Made by a program: the position numbers and the translations under genes. The notes under the pieces are model-generated. The model made no database searches and was not told the DNA's origin. It saw only the letters and a list, made by a program, of their open reading frames with translations. Below are positions 54,510-64,000 of a DNA stretch of 64,000 nucleotides, piece after piece (within the stretch, counting starts at the first letter, position 1; each line of letters starts with the position of its first letter). The stretch is from the NCBI RefSeq assembly GCF_041929235.1, contig NZ_JBHFNP010000349.1, positions 1-64,000 of the forward strand, read 5' to 3'. Origin of the DNA: Microseira sp041929235. Its GTDB lineage: Bacteria > Cyanobacteriota > Cyanobacteriia > Cyanobacteriales > Aerosakkonemataceae.

Positions 54510-55574
54510 CTACTATTTATCTGTCGGGGTGATCTGGAACTTTTGCTTTGAGTGATCTTACTCACACGCGGCTTCAACCTTGGAGTTTTGGCAAATTATT
54601 CAGTTCTGATGCAAAAATCCAGAGCCAATTGATATTTACAGAGTTTGAGCCTGCCAGCATCTGCTTTTCTACGGTTTTTCGTTGCTAGCCAAAGAAGGGA
54701 AAGAGTTTGAAGCAAATGGTCGAAGCTCACTTCTAGTCAGAGAAATACTTAAAAGCTATTCCACAAAAATCAGGTTTTTAAGTATTTAACAACCGTATTT
54801 TTTCGGAGGTTTCGATTGTTGTTAATATCCCGGTTCGCGTTGCTGCTGAAGGCGACCCAAAACCCTAAAAATTTTCCAAGTTTCCGGACATGACCGTTTA
54901 TACGTTGAAATTACCCCTTGGGCAGCTGTTGCAGATATGAAGTAATTCTTTCTAACTGTAGGATTAACGACTGCATAGCTTGAGGAAGCTGCGCTATATG
55001 CGCGATTCTCAAGCGCCCATACTTTTCCAGTCTGGCTTCGCCCTACGGGGCGGCTAATTGGCTAATAGCGCTACTCCAGTAGCTAGCTAATGGACCCGAA
55101 GCTCTTGCGCTTTGGAAATCGCTAAGGTAGACTCCGAACCCAGAGCGTGCCGTCCTTGCATCCGCGCCCTACCCCTTCTATCTTGATCCCTGAAATTTTT
55201 GCTGTCTGGGCAAGAGAAGGGGGACTCTTGAGGTATTGAAGCAACGGTCGGACTTGTTCATAAATCGCTCGGGATTGCTATAGTGTCTAAAATCATTACT
55301 TTGGATATAAATTATCTGAAAAAAAGGTTCGGTAACTTGGTATTTTCCGAAAGCAGCAGTTATACTGTTGTCGTTTTAGGTTCCCTGTCAGTCAATCAGT
55401 TGTATAAGGAAATACTTTTTAGCGAACCAAGCTTGCTCAAAACTTTAAACAAATGGGGTGGAAAGATGAAGATTCCGTGAAAACCCTCAAAGCGAGTGGT
55501 CAATACTGCAAACCAGCGTTTAAGGTCAAAGGCATCTGATGCCATTGTTTGTCTATTCACACGGTAATTGAATC
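54510..55574. other. Decayed region with a possible TnpB tail and a weak frame
   Basis: More than 1 kb with no convincing gene. On the minus strand around 54770-54850 the phrase RDINNNRNLRKN is readable, resembling the RuvC-III end of TnpB. A 65-residue GTG frame at 55283-55480 (begins MSKIITLDINYLKKRFG) may be chance or a small unknown gene. At about 55040-55090 there is a CTAATGG/CTAATTGG repeat remnant. Confidence 0.35.
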
Positions 55575-55925
55575 ATGCAAGCGACGATTGCTACTTCCCA
55601 ACTGACAGTTATTCAGCCCCAAGGCCATCTCAATGCCGCCAACGCGCCTGAATTTGGCAGACAGCTAACAGCAGCGATCGCTTCGGAGTGGCCTACTGTT
55701 GTATTGGTAGACATGGAACAGGTGGAGTCTCTAGATAGTGCTGGTCTGATGGTCTTGGTTTCTGCTCTCAGTCACGCTCAACAGAAAAACTATCAATTTA
55801 GCCTTTGTTCGCTTTTACCGTCAATCCGGATCATTTTTGAGCTAACTCAGCTGGATCGGGTGTTTGAGATTTTTGCCAGTCGCGCTGCTTTTGAAGCCGC
55901 ACTCAACTCCTGGGCAAGGCGCTAA
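55575..55925 (+). CDS. STAS-domain anti-sigma-factor antagonist
   Basis: This 116-residue STAS-domain protein of the SpoIIAA/RsbV type has the phosphorylatable serine S55 in the block VESLDSAGLMVL. Such proteins bind anti-sigma factors in a phosphorylation-dependent way; cyanobacterial versions belong to partner-switching networks. No anti-sigma kinase or phosphatase gene is next to it. The 5-base upstream gap before ATG 55575 carries no strong ribosome site. Confidence 0.88.
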   Translation: MQATIATSQLTVIQPQGHLNAANAPEFGRQLTAAIASEWPTVVLVDMEQVESLDSAGLMVLVSALSHAQQKNYQFSLCSLLPSIRIIFELTQLDRVFEIFASRAAFEAALNSWARR

Positions 55926-56594
55926 CGTCTGCTTAAACAACGACTGCGACTCGTGATTCTCCTGCACGCCTTGGGGCGCTGTCCTGCGGATACTTAAGCG
56001 ATGGCACCAGCCAAACCCCATAAAACCCTCTCGACCGTTCCAGAATTTCCCCGAAATATACCATCGCCTTGCCTGCTATTTGGCCTGTTATTGGGCTGTA
56101 GCAGGGTCTTGGCATGACAACATTAACCACGTTTTTTCCCGCTCACAGCAACTGTGCTAAAATTACTTGAGTCAGTAAAAGACTTTAAAACTTACCGACC
56201 GGCTGGAGGAAAGTTGACGACCCAGGATCCCGTTGTAAGGCTGTGTTTACAAATGTGGTAAGTGTGGCTTTTCCATCGCTCGCGATCTAAATGCTGCGAT
56301 AAATCTGGAAAATGCCTCAAAAAACCCTTGTACGTGCGGCAAGCGCGGAATTTACGCCTGCGGACAAGAAGAAGCCGAATCCCTTGGTTGAAGCAGGAAG
56401 CAAACGTCGAGTTAAGCGAAATACTTGATTTGAGTAAGTTTTGTTTGGCACAACGTACTACCTCATGCCCCAGATTCCCCTTTTGCCGCGAAAGCCAGGG
56501 AAAATTAGCTATGAGAAATTTTTCGCGGGATGGCAGAGGTTTAAATTTTGATCGATGGCCCTGTCGCTGGAATTAAACGAGAAGAGAAGTAACT
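55926..56594. other. Spacer with a TnpB C-terminal remnant
   Basis: 669 bases without a gene, except that at 56242-56391 the + strand reads CVYKCGKCGFSIARDLNAAI then CGKRG and ACGQEEAESLG, a zinc-finger and RuvC-III tail of TnpB without its start. The last 200 bases hold the GTG start region of the next gene. Confidence 0.6.
56242..56391 (+). pseudogene. TnpB C-terminal remnant
   Basis: The frame gives a CGKCGFSIARDLNAAINL tail, a second Cys pair (CTCGKRG) and the end ACGQEEAESLG, ending in TGA. The first two thirds of TnpB are absent. A similar end occurs at 59895-59951 on the same strand, on the other side of the radical SAM gene. Confidence 0.7.
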
Positions 56595-59216
56595 GTGGCA
56601 GTCGCAGTAGAAGCATTACTCACACCAGATATCCTCCGCCCAGCTCGTTATTTGGGCAACGAGTTGGGCGCGGTTCGCAAAGCTTGGGATGCCGCTGTTG
56701 TGCGCTGGGTATTGACTTACCCAGAAGTTTATGAAGTTGGCGCATGTAACTTAGGGCATATTATTCTATACAACATTTTGAATACCCAGCCGCGACAGTT
56801 GTGCGATCGCGCCTACTTACCCGCGCCAGACTTAGCAGCGAAACTGCGCGCAACCCAAACGCCCCTATTCGCGGTCGAGTCGCGGCGTCCCCTGACAGAT
56901 TTTGATATTTTGGGCTTTAGCCTCAGTTACGAACTGGGCGCAACTAACATCTTGGAAATGTTAGACTTAGCCGGAATTCCCCTCACGTGGAAAGAACGGG
57001 CGTCCGATAATTCCTGGAATGTTGAGCAAGGCAGTTGGCCTTTAATTTTCGCCGGGGGTCAAACGGCAACATCCAACCCGGAACCCTATGCGGACTTTTT
57101 TGACTTTATCGCTCTGGGTGATGGGGAAGAGTTATTACCAGAAATTGGCTTGGTCCTGGAAGAGGGTAAGGCAGCGGGATTGAGCAGAGAAGAACTATTG
57201 CTCGATTTGGCGCTAGTACCAGGGGTTTACGTACCCCAATTCTACGATATGGCAGCAGATGGCTCGGTGCATCCCAACCGCCCGGATGTTCCAGAGCGAA
57301 TTCTGCGGCGAGTGGCGACGCCAATGCCTGCTTACTCGATTGGTTTGGTTCCCTACGTCCAGACGGTACATGACCGCCTCGTGGTTGAAATTCGGCGCGG
57401 TTGTACTCGCGGTTGTCGCTTTTGTCAACCGGGGATGTTAACCCGTCCGGCGCGGGATGTGGAACCGGAACAAGTCATAGAATCGCTCGAGCAGGGAATG
57501 CGGCAAACTGGATATAACGAGTTTTCGTTGCTTTCCTTGAGTTGTTCCGACTATCTGGCGCTACCGGCAGTCGGGATGGAAATTAAAAATCGCCTGAAAA
57601 ACGAGAATATTTCTCTATCCCTACCCAGCCAGCGAGTAGACCGATTTGACGAAAATATTGCCAATATTATCGGCGGGACGCGCCAAAGCGGTCTGACTTT
57701 TGCTCCAGAAGCCGGAACCCAGCGAATGCGGGATATTATTAATAAAGGGCTGACTAACGAAGAACTGCTGCGCGGCGTTAAGACGGCGTTTGAGCAGGGT
57801 TGGGATAAGGTTAAGCTCTACTTTATGATCGGCTTGCCGGGTGAAACCGACGCCGATGTGCTGGGCATTGCGGAAACTGTCCGCTGGTTGCAGCAGCAAT
57901 GTAGGGGAAAAGGCAGAAAGCTGCTGAACTTTAACATTACAATTTCCAACTTTACGCCCAAACCCCACACGCCCTTCCAGTGGCATTCGGTAGCTAGCGC
58001 AGAGTTTGATCGCAAGCAGGAATTGCTGCGCCGGGAATTCCGCCGCATCAAAGGCGCGAAAGCTAATTTCACCGATGTGCGGATATCGGCGATGGAAGAT
58101 TTTGTGGGACGGGGCGACCGACGGTTAGCGCCTGTGCTGCGTCGCGCTTGGGAACTGGGTGCCGGGATGGACTCTTGGTTTGAAAGTTTAGATAAAGCTT
58201 TTGCAGCTTGGACTGATGCGATCGCTGAATCTGGTTTAACCTGGAAATATCGCCTGGTAGAAAACGGCGAATGGGTCATGGAGCATGGTGCAGGGTCAAA
58301 CCTATCATCAGCCCTCGACAAACAATTGCCTTGGGATCACCTGGATACGGGTATCGATAAAAACTGGTTAAAAGCCGACCTGCAACGTGCGTTGGATGCG
58401 GCTACGGTTCCAGATTGCTCGTTTGATGGTTGTTCCCACTGCGGCGTCTGCGGCACCGATTTTGGTCATAATATTGTCATCGAACCACCGCCCATGCCTC
58501 AATTTGAGGGGCACTTTGCACCGAATCAACACCGGGCAATGCGCCTGCGAGTTTGGTTTGGCAAGCGGGGCGATATGGCGCTTGTAAGCCATCTGGATAT
58601 GGTTCGGTTGTTTGACCGCGTGGTGCGACGGGCGTCCATACCCGTTTCCTATACGGGTGGGTTCCATCCTTCTCCTCGCATTTCGATCGCGAATGCGCTG
58701 CCCCTGGGAGCCACTAGCGTTGGAGAAATTGTAGACTTTGAGTTGACGCAGCTGATGGATGTGGCAGCGTTCCAAGAAAGCTTAGTCGCCCAACTGCCGG
58801 AAAATATTCCCGTCTACCGGGTGGAGGAAATTGACCTCAAGGCTATGGCTGCAACTCGGTTGTTAGAGCAGGCAGAATATTTGATTACGGTGGCATCTGC
58901 TACCGCTGCTACCACCCAGGCGTGGAAAAATTGGATAGAGGCGATTAAAGCTAGAGATGCGATTTGGACTGAGCAAACTACCAAGTCCGGACAAGTTCAG
59001 CAGGTGAATCTGCGCGATCGCTTGTTTGAGTTAGATCTGGTAGAAGAAAACCTCAGCTCCGATGAGTCGGTGATGCTCCGCTATGTCGGTAACTGCCGTA
59101 ACGATGGCTCTCAGCTGCGCCCGGACCACGTTATATTCATGCTCCAACAAGTTGCGGAGCAAGAGTTTCAGTTACTCCATATCCACCGCCGTCAGCTTCT
59201 GCTTGAGGCAGTATGA
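56595..59216 (+). CDS. B12-binding radical SAM protein fused to DUF2344 (TIGR03960-like)
   Basis: This 873-residue fusion has a B12-binding-like N-terminus and a radical SAM core with the cluster motif CTRGCRFC (about residues 274-281). A C-terminal domain of the TIGR03936/DUF2344 type (LVSHLDMVRLFDRVVRRASIPVSYTGGFHPSPRI, abbreviated, near 650-690) follows. Members are widespread and often next to rne, as here (rne is 1.2 kb downstream); the reaction is unassigned. GTG start at 56595 with GAGAAGAG as ribosome site. A CSHCGVCG cluster near residue 612-620 may bind a second iron-sulfur centre or zinc. Confidence 0.9.
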   Translation: MAVAVEALLTPDILRPARYLGNELGAVRKAWDAAVVRWVLTYPEVYEVGACNLGHIILYNILNTQPRQLCDRAYLPAPDLAAKLRATQTPLFAVESRRPLTDFDILGFSLSYELGATNILEMLDLAGIPLTWKERASDNSWNVEQGSWPLIFAGGQTATSNPEPYADFFDFIALGDGEELLPEIGLVLEEGKAAGLSREELLLDLALVPGVYVPQFYDMAADGSVHPNRPDVPERILRRVATPMPAYSIGLVPYVQTVHDRLVVEIRRGCTRGCRFCQPGMLTRPARDVEPEQVIESLEQGMRQTGYNEFSLLSLSCSDYLALPAVGMEIKNRLKNENISLSLPSQRVDRFDENIANIIGGTRQSGLTFAPEAGTQRMRDIINKGLTNEELLRGVKTAFEQGWDKVKLYFMIGLPGETDADVLGIAETVRWLQQQCRGKGRKLLNFNITISNFTPKPHTPFQWHSVASAEFDRKQELLRREFRRIKGAKANFTDVRISAMEDFVGRGDRRLAPVLRRAWELGAGMDSWFESLDKAFAAWTDAIAESGLTWKYRLVENGEWVMEHGAGSNLSSALDKQLPWDHLDTGIDKNWLKADLQRALDAATVPDCSFDGCSHCGVCGTDFGHNIVIEPPPMPQFEGHFAPNQHRAMRLRVWFGKRGDMALVSHLDMVRLFDRVVRRASIPVSYTGGFHPSPRISIANALPLGATSVGEIVDFELTQLMDVAAFQESLVAQLPENIPVYRVEEIDLKAMAATRLLEQAEYLITVASATAATTQAWKNWIEAIKARDAIWTEQTTKSGQVQQVNLRDRLFELDLVEENLSSDESVMLRYVGNCRNDGSQLRPDHVIFMLQQVAEQEFQLLHIHRRQLLLEAV

Positions 59217-60403
59217 ATGGTAAACCTGGGTTTTGTATGATAAGATCCGATTCAGAGTAAGGCAGTAATGAGTAACCCTCTGGCTTTACAGCCAGAATAC
59301 TCGCGAGTGGGTAACTCGAAAAACAACTTTTGGCAATGTTAAAACACCGCGAACACAAGGAATTAAGCGCTTGAGGCGAAGTTTTTCCCGGATCGCTTTT
59401 TCCCGCATGGGGATTATCTCAGAAGATCGGTAATTGTTCGTCTGACCGGAGCGGGGAACTTCAAGGGCGCGCGTTGGGTTCGTAGAACCAACAATTCTAT
59501 GCCTGAAAAGGTGTGGAGTGATAAAATACTTCTCAATGGCAGCGGTTGCGGCTGGTTGAAGTTTTCAGGGTTGTTCTACGGAAAGGACGCAGAGCCAATT
59601 GTGTTACCCAATGTTTTGAATGCGATGTCTGTGTAAACAGATTATCGGTTGCGTTGGCGCCAACTTGCGCGCAGTGCATCAACGAAGGGTCAAAACAATT
59701 TTCTGCCCTTGAAACAGGAATGCCTGGGTTCGTTGCTCGACCGCATAAGGGTTCGCAAGTGCCAGACAGAGAAGCTGGAATAAGTAGCCAAATTTATGGC
59801 TATAATTATGCAAAATTGTCCAACAAAATGAGCAATAACCAAGCTGAATCTGATGGACAAGTTTGAGTAAGTTTTGAGTAGGATGGGTTCAGTCCGAATT
59901 AACGCCTGTGGACAAGAAGACTCCGAAGTCCTTGGTAGAAGCAGGAAGTAAGCACCGAGTAGCGATGAGCAACTTGGGATAAGTCTTATAGAACAAGCGC
60001 GAAACTTGCTATTAGTCAAAACCGAAAATTCAGTGCCTAACCTCCATCAAAGGGCGCTAAACAGCTTATCCATAACATTTACCTCCTGAATCCCGTACAA
60101 GCGGGTTGTTCAGAATTGTTTGTACTATTACAGGCATGTTTGGTAAATCCGCCCTGACAACGACTGACTGCTGACTCAGTTGTTATTTGACCCAATAGAG
60201 TCAGAACTGGATTAGTAAATAGTTGATTCTCAATTGAGAAAATTAGGCCATTTCAGCCACAGTAAAAGGCACATCAAATTAAAAAGTTTCAGAGTTAAAA
60301 TTGAAGAATTTGCTCGCTCAATTGGAAATCTGAAATCTTAAATTTGAAATCGTTTCACGTTGTTTGTGCCGCTTCAATCGCAGCGAAATTTAGAGGAATT
60401 TGA
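59217..60403. other. 1.2-kb spacer upstream of rne, with element debris and a long leader
   Basis: No intact gene. The first part (about 59260-59620) is GC-rich and structured, with CTGGCTttacAGCCAG near 59279-59294 and AAAGGACGCAGAGCC near 59582-59596. The frame at 59546-59866 reads through it but lacks protein-like sequence overall. At 59895-59951 a TnpB tail is readable. The last 340 bases may be the long 5' leader of rne known in cyanobacteria; no start site can be seen. Confidence 0.5.
59895..59951 (+). pseudogene. TnpB C-terminal tail remnant
   Basis: RINACGQEDSEVLGRSRK ending at TAA, matching the tail at 56.4 kb (ACGQEEAESLG). It is too short to be more than a scar. Confidence 0.5.
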
Positions 60404-62614
60404 ATGCCAAAGCAAATTATTATCGCCGAACAACATCGCATTGCTGCTGTATTTTCCGAAGATCAAATACAAGAACTCGTTGTCGCCACGGGGACTCACC
60501 AAGTGGGTGACATTTATCTGGGAATGGTGGAGAACGTACTTCCTGGTATCGATGCCGCCTTTGTCAATATTGGAGATGCGGAACGGAACGGATTTATACA
60601 CGTATCCGACTTGGGGCCGCTGCGACTGAAACGCACGGCGGGGGCAATTACGGAACTGCTGACACCCCAGCAAAAAGTATTAGTGCAGGTGATGAAAGAG
60701 CCGACGGGTAGCAAGGGACCGAGGCTCACGGGCAACATTACTTTACCGGGAAGATATTTGGTGCTGATGCCGTTTGGACGGGGGGTAAATCTATCCAGAC
60801 GCATCAAGAATGAAAACGAGCGCAACCGATTGCGCGCTTTAGCAATTTTAATCAAACCAGCGGGGATGGGTTTGCTGGTTCGTACTGAGGCGGAAGGTCG
60901 GGATGAAGAAGCAATTATCGAAGATTTGGAGACGCTGCAAAAACAGTGGGAGGCGATTCAGCTAGAGGCGCAGTCGGTACGGGCACCGGCACTGCTTAAC
61001 CGCGACGATGATTTTATTCAGCGCGTTTTGCGGGATATGTACAGCGGTGATGTGAATCGGATTGTGGTCGATTCCCACACAGGTGTGAAGCGAGTCAAGC
61101 AACAATTACTCAGCTGGAGTGGGGGAAGGACACCCCAAGGGGTTTTGATTGACCATCACCGCGATCGCATCCCCGTTTTAGAATACTTCCGCGTCAACGC
61201 CGCAATTCGCGAAGCCCTTAAACCGCGAGTCGATCTACCTTCTGGTGGGTATATCATTATCGAGCCGACAGAAGCGCTGACCGTCGTCGATGTAAACTCC
61301 GGTTCCTTTACCCGTTCGGCGACGGCGCGAGAAACCGTCCTGTGGACAAACTGCGAAGCCGCTACTGAAATTGCCCGTCAGCTGCGCCTGCGGAATCTCG
61401 CTGGCGTGATTATTGTCGATTTTATCGATATGGATTCCCGCCGCGACCAGCTACAGGTGCTAGAACACTTTAATAAAGCCCTCAAATCAGATAAAGCCAG
61501 ACCTCAAATTGCCCAACTATCCGAACTGGGACTGGTCGAACTCACGCGCAAGCGTCAAGGCCAAAATATTTACGAATTATTCGGTCGCCCTTGTCCCACT
61601 TGTGGCGGATTGGGTCATTTAGTAGAGTTGCCGGGTGAAGGCGAACAAAAGTTGAACACTTACTCTCCTTCTCTAACTAGTTTCAGAGAAACAACGAAGG
61701 AACGCGATCCAGCAGCGCCATCCAAAGGAAATGGTGAAACTTGGCGCCCTACAGAAGGGCGCAGCGGCGAAATTGCCGACCGTTCTCCATCCCCACGGGA
61801 GTATCGTCCGATCGAGCAGCGTTCAATGCCCGTAACTGCCCCTTACAGCAAAACCGAAACGTTTGGGCAAGAAACGACTTCGGATCTCGACTTCGCTCCT
61901 GGTGCCGACCTGGATGACCTGGACCTGAGCTATCATCCCAACTATCAGGAACGCGGCAATTCTCGCCGTCGCCGTCGTCGCCGGATTGGATTTGGCGAAA
62001 TGGAGGAAGAATCGACCGGACGCGGCGGGATGTTTTCTAACCAACCAGCGGCTGATACGGGGGTTGATTCTGAATGGGAGAGCGATACGGAACTCCCCTC
62101 CCCCGCACCGTCGTTTTCACCCCCGCCGCTAAAGGTAGGTCGTCCCGAAATATCAGAAAGGCAGCGCCCTGTCAAGCCAGAAACAGCACCTCCGGAGGTG
62201 ATTACGGTAGAAATGACTCCGGAAGAACAGGAAGTTTATGCGCTAATGGGGATTTCGCCGCTGGTGCGCTTGAATCGTCAGGTGAAAAATCCCAAATCTG
62301 CTATTGTTAACGTCAGGTTGCCGGGACAAGGTAACGATGCTCAAAATGATGTAGCCCCAAGGTTGAGGAATGAAGAAGACACTTCAGAAATTTCCAGGGC
62401 TTCTTCCTATGGCTTTGAACCTTCCGATTTTGATGGGGAGCCAGATTTTCAGAGCGAACCCTTGACAAATGCACCATTATCTGATTCAGCTCAAGAGACT
62501 GGGTCGCGGGTTGATACTGACGCCGCCCCATCCGAATCTGATAGTGGGGATAGTTTAATCCGACGCCGTCGCCGCCGTCGCTCTTCGGCAGTGGACGTTG
62601 ATGGCGAGCGGTAA
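60404..62614 (+). CDS. rne: Ribonuclease E/G
   Basis: This 736-residue enzyme cleaves single-stranded AU-rich RNA and initiates mRNA decay and rRNA processing. The N-terminal S1 domain (about 35-120), the RNase-H-like and DNase-I-like catalytic core (VVDVNSGSFTRS near 297-308, with the catalytic Asp; DFIDMDSRRD near 340-349), and the zinc link (CPTCGGLGH near 404-412) are present. The C-terminal half is disordered and ends in an Arg-rich tract (IRRRRRRRS), the short motif that in cyanobacteria binds polynucleotide phosphorylase. GAGGAATTTGA precedes the ATG. It is followed by rnhB after 30 bases, the usual cyanobacterial pair. Confidence 0.95.
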   Translation: MPKQIIIAEQHRIAAVFSEDQIQELVVATGTHQVGDIYLGMVENVLPGIDAAFVNIGDAERNGFIHVSDLGPLRLKRTAGAITELLTPQQKVLVQVMKEPTGSKGPRLTGNITLPGRYLVLMPFGRGVNLSRRIKNENERNRLRALAILIKPAGMGLLVRTEAEGRDEEAIIEDLETLQKQWEAIQLEAQSVRAPALLNRDDDFIQRVLRDMYSGDVNRIVVDSHTGVKRVKQQLLSWSGGRTPQGVLIDHHRDRIPVLEYFRVNAAIREALKPRVDLPSGGYIIIEPTEALTVVDVNSGSFTRSATARETVLWTNCEAATEIARQLRLRNLAGVIIVDFIDMDSRRDQLQVLEHFNKALKSDKARPQIAQLSELGLVELTRKRQGQNIYELFGRPCPTCGGLGHLVELPGEGEQKLNTYSPSLTSFRETTKERDPAAPSKGNGETWRPTEGRSGEIADRSPSPREYRPIEQRSMPVTAPYSKTETFGQETTSDLDFAPGADLDDLDLSYHPNYQERGNSRRRRRRRIGFGEMEEESTGRGGMFSNQPAADTGVDSEWESDTELPSPAPSFSPPPLKVGRPEISERQRPVKPETAPPEVITVEMTPEEQEVYALMGISPLVRLNRQVKNPKSAIVNVRLPGQGNDAQNDVAPRLRNEEDTSEISRASSYGFEPSDFDGEPDFQSEPLTNAPLSDSAQETGSRVDTDAAPSESDSGDSLIRRRRRRRSSAVDVDGER

Positions 62615-62644
62615 AATGCTCTGCGGGGGAATGAGGAAATAAAA

Positions 62645-63280
62645 ATGAGCGATCGCACGCTTGAAACTCACCCCATCACCCTCTCATCCCCCCACCCCCT
62701 CACCTCCTCTTCGAGCTTAATTGCAGGGGTCGATGAAGTGGGGCGGGGGTGTTTATTTGGCCCGGTAGTAGCAGCAGCAGTGATTTTACCCGATAGGGCA
62801 GTTACGGAACTCGTCGTCGCCGGTCTTAAAGATAGTAAAAAACTAACTTCTGTGGGGCGGAAACGTTTTGCAGAGCAGATTCAAGCTGTGGCGATTGACT
62901 ATAAAATTGGCTTTGCAAGGGTTGAAGAAATCGACCGGCTGAATATCTTTCATGGGTCATTGTTGGCGATGAAACGCGCTGTGATGAAGCTGAAGGTGCA
63001 GCCAGATTTGTGTTTGGTGGATGGGAAATGGCCTATTCCTAATTTGCCAATTGAGCAACAAACGCTGATCAAAGGAGATGAGATTTCGCCTGCGATCGCT
63101 GCTGCTAGCATTATCGCCAAAGTGTGGCGCGACGACCTAATAATGCGCTTTGCTCTTAAATATCCAGAGTATGATTTAGCTGCTAATAAAGGTTACGGTA
63201 CAGCCAGACATTTACAAGCACTGCAAAAACACGGCCCTTCGCGCCTGCATCGGCGGTCTTTCAGTCCTTGCCGTGTCTGA
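62645..63280 (+). CDS. rnhB: Ribonuclease HII
   Basis: This 211-residue RNase HII has its catalytic Asp-Glu pair at D30-E31 (AGVDEVGRG), an Asp in LCLVDGKWP, and GDEISPAIAAASIIAKVWRD as the downstream signature. It removes ribonucleotides and RNA primers from DNA using divalent metal. It has a short extra N-terminal Ser/Pro/Thr stretch (about residues 8-24). It follows rne in the same direction and its 3' end overlaps the upstream extension of the next frame. Confidence 0.95.
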   Translation: MSDRTLETHPITLSSPHPLTSSSSLIAGVDEVGRGCLFGPVVAAAVILPDRAVTELVVAGLKDSKKLTSVGRKRFAEQIQAVAIDYKIGFARVEEIDRLNIFHGSLLAMKRAVMKLKVQPDLCLVDGKWPIPNLPIEQQTLIKGDEISPAIAAASIIAKVWRDDLIMRFALKYPEYDLAANKGYGTARHLQALQKHGPSRLHRRSFSPCRV

Positions 63281-63317
63281 AGATTGTCAGGATAATTCTA
63301 ATGCGAGAGGTTTTCTC

Positions 63318-63983
63318 ATGCTGACGCTTTATCACGCACCGATATCTCCTAACTCTTGCCGCGTCTGGATTACACTGCTGGAAAAAGGGCTTGAGTTTGA
63401 ACTGGTAGAGATCAAGTTGGATGGGGAACAGCTTAAACCAGATTTTTTGGCGATTAGCCCTTTTCACCACATACCAGTTTTGGTAGATGATGGCTTTAAT
63501 ATTGTCGAATCTTTGGCAATTTTAGACTATTTAGAGGCCAAGTACCCCACGCCTAGTATGTTGCCGAAAGAGGCAAAGGATCTAGCGGTGGTGCGGATGG
63601 TGCAACTGGTATCTGTGAATGAGTTGTTGCCTGCTATGACTCCTCTTTTGCCCCTGTTTTTAGGCTTACCAGCAGGAGATTCAGAAAAAATAGAGCCAGC
63701 AAAACAGAAAATTGCTACTGTGCTGAAGTTGTTTGAGAATTTATTAGACGATCGCCCTTACTTTGGTAGTGAAAACATAACTCTAGCCGAGGCTGTTGCT
63801 GGCAGTATCATACCCTGGTTGCCTCAAGCGGGCGTGTCCTTGGGTGAATATCCAAAACTGAGTGCTTGGTGCGATCGCTTAATATCGCGTCCGGCGTGGC
63901 AAGCTACCTTACCTACACCAGAGGCAATCGAAGCGTTCAAGCCTATCTTCGCTGCTCGAATGGGGCAGCAAAAGGCTGTTTGA
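63318..63983 (+). CDS. Glutathione S-transferase
   Basis: This 221-residue GST has an N-terminal thioredoxin-like domain (LYHAPISPNSCRVW, then FHHIPVLVDDGFNIVESLAILDYLE with the cis-proline and the glutathione-binding Glu-Ser) and an all-helical C-terminal domain. The Ser-Pro-Asn-Ser segment near residues 9-13 may provide the catalytic serine. I start at ATG 63318, which has GAGAGG upstream; the frame extends to GTG 63273, overlapping rnhB. Substrate unknown. Confidence 0.88.
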   Translation: MLTLYHAPISPNSCRVWITLLEKGLEFELVEIKLDGEQLKPDFLAISPFHHIPVLVDDGFNIVESLAILDYLEAKYPTPSMLPKEAKDLAVVRMVQLVSVNELLPAMTPLLPLFLGLPAGDSEKIEPAKQKIATVLKLFENLLDDRPYFGSENITLAEAVAGSIIPWLPQAGVSLGEYPKLSAWCDRLISRPAWQATLPTPEAIEAFKPIFAARMGQQKAV

Positions 63984-64000
63984 AGGATGCAGTTAAATTC

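Noticed and set aside
54770..54850. Phrase RDINNNRNLRKN as a TnpB tail
   Set aside because: Only a dozen residues on the minus strand; kept as a comment and not called as a separate gene.

Overview
The window reads as chromosome of a filamentous cyanobacterium, probably of the Oscillatoriales/Coleofasciculales type. This is inferred from the very frequent HIP1 palindrome (GCGATCGC), heptad repeats of the ATTAGCA type, many small foldback elements, a PEP-CTERM protein, DUF1830, DICT and pentapeptide-repeat proteins, a c6-type cytochrome, and a cyanobacterial RNase E-RNase HII pair. No rRNA or tRNA gene and no CRISPR array was seen.

Layout. 1-430: three adjacent foldback elements. 0.8-8.3 kb: housekeeping and small genes: glutaredoxin, tadA, a PlsC-like acyltransferase, a TnpB fragment, a candidate 6S-like RNA, bolA plus monothiol glutaredoxin, an unusual aminotransferase/membrane-protein pair, and two small conserved proteins. 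8.5-12.3 kb: an atypical OmpR-type regulator, an ABC ATPase, a membrane protein, a c-type cytochrome, a response-regulator remnant split by a 106-bp MITE, and a PEP-CTERM protein. 12.6-19.3 kb: a compact minus-strand lipid cluster (desaturase, ACP, methyltransferase, P450, fatty acyl-AMP ligase, second desaturase, thioesterase nearby) with no PKS or NRPS gene. 19.3-23.1 kb: a mobile-element island with a short IS630-type element containing a MITE, and an apparently intact TnpB gene. 23.1-27.9 kb: DUF1830, a radical SAM protein, a DICT protein and a pentapeptide-repeat protein.

27.9-49.3 kb is an exopolysaccharide locus with glycosyltransferases, WecG/TagA, an acetyltransferase and its truncated duplicate, methyltransferases, an oxidoreductase-epimerase fusion, a Wzy-like membrane protein, a Wzx flippase and a Wzc-like chain-length protein. 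It is broken up by transposase remnants and contains several AT-rich genes. 49.4-60.4 kb: a CPBP protease overlapping clpS, then a long region rich in TnpB wreckage with a small ribbon-helix-helix gene, small cyanobacterial proteins, a STAS protein and an 873-residue radical SAM-DUF2344 fusion. 60.4-64 kb: rne, rnhB and a glutathione S-transferase.

How the genes fit together. The lipid cluster would activate a free fatty acid on its own ACP and desaturate, methylate or cyclopropanate, and oxidise it. The polysaccharide genes cover precursor modification, assembly, flipping, polymerisation and export. BolA with the monothiol glutaredoxin forms a classical iron-sulfur pair. The strongest candidates for something undescribed are the self-contained FAAL/ACP lipid cluster and the aminotransferase/2TM protein operon. 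Smaller points are the 6S-like RNA, the TnpB insertion that supplies a host gene's stop codon, and MITEs with readable target duplications.
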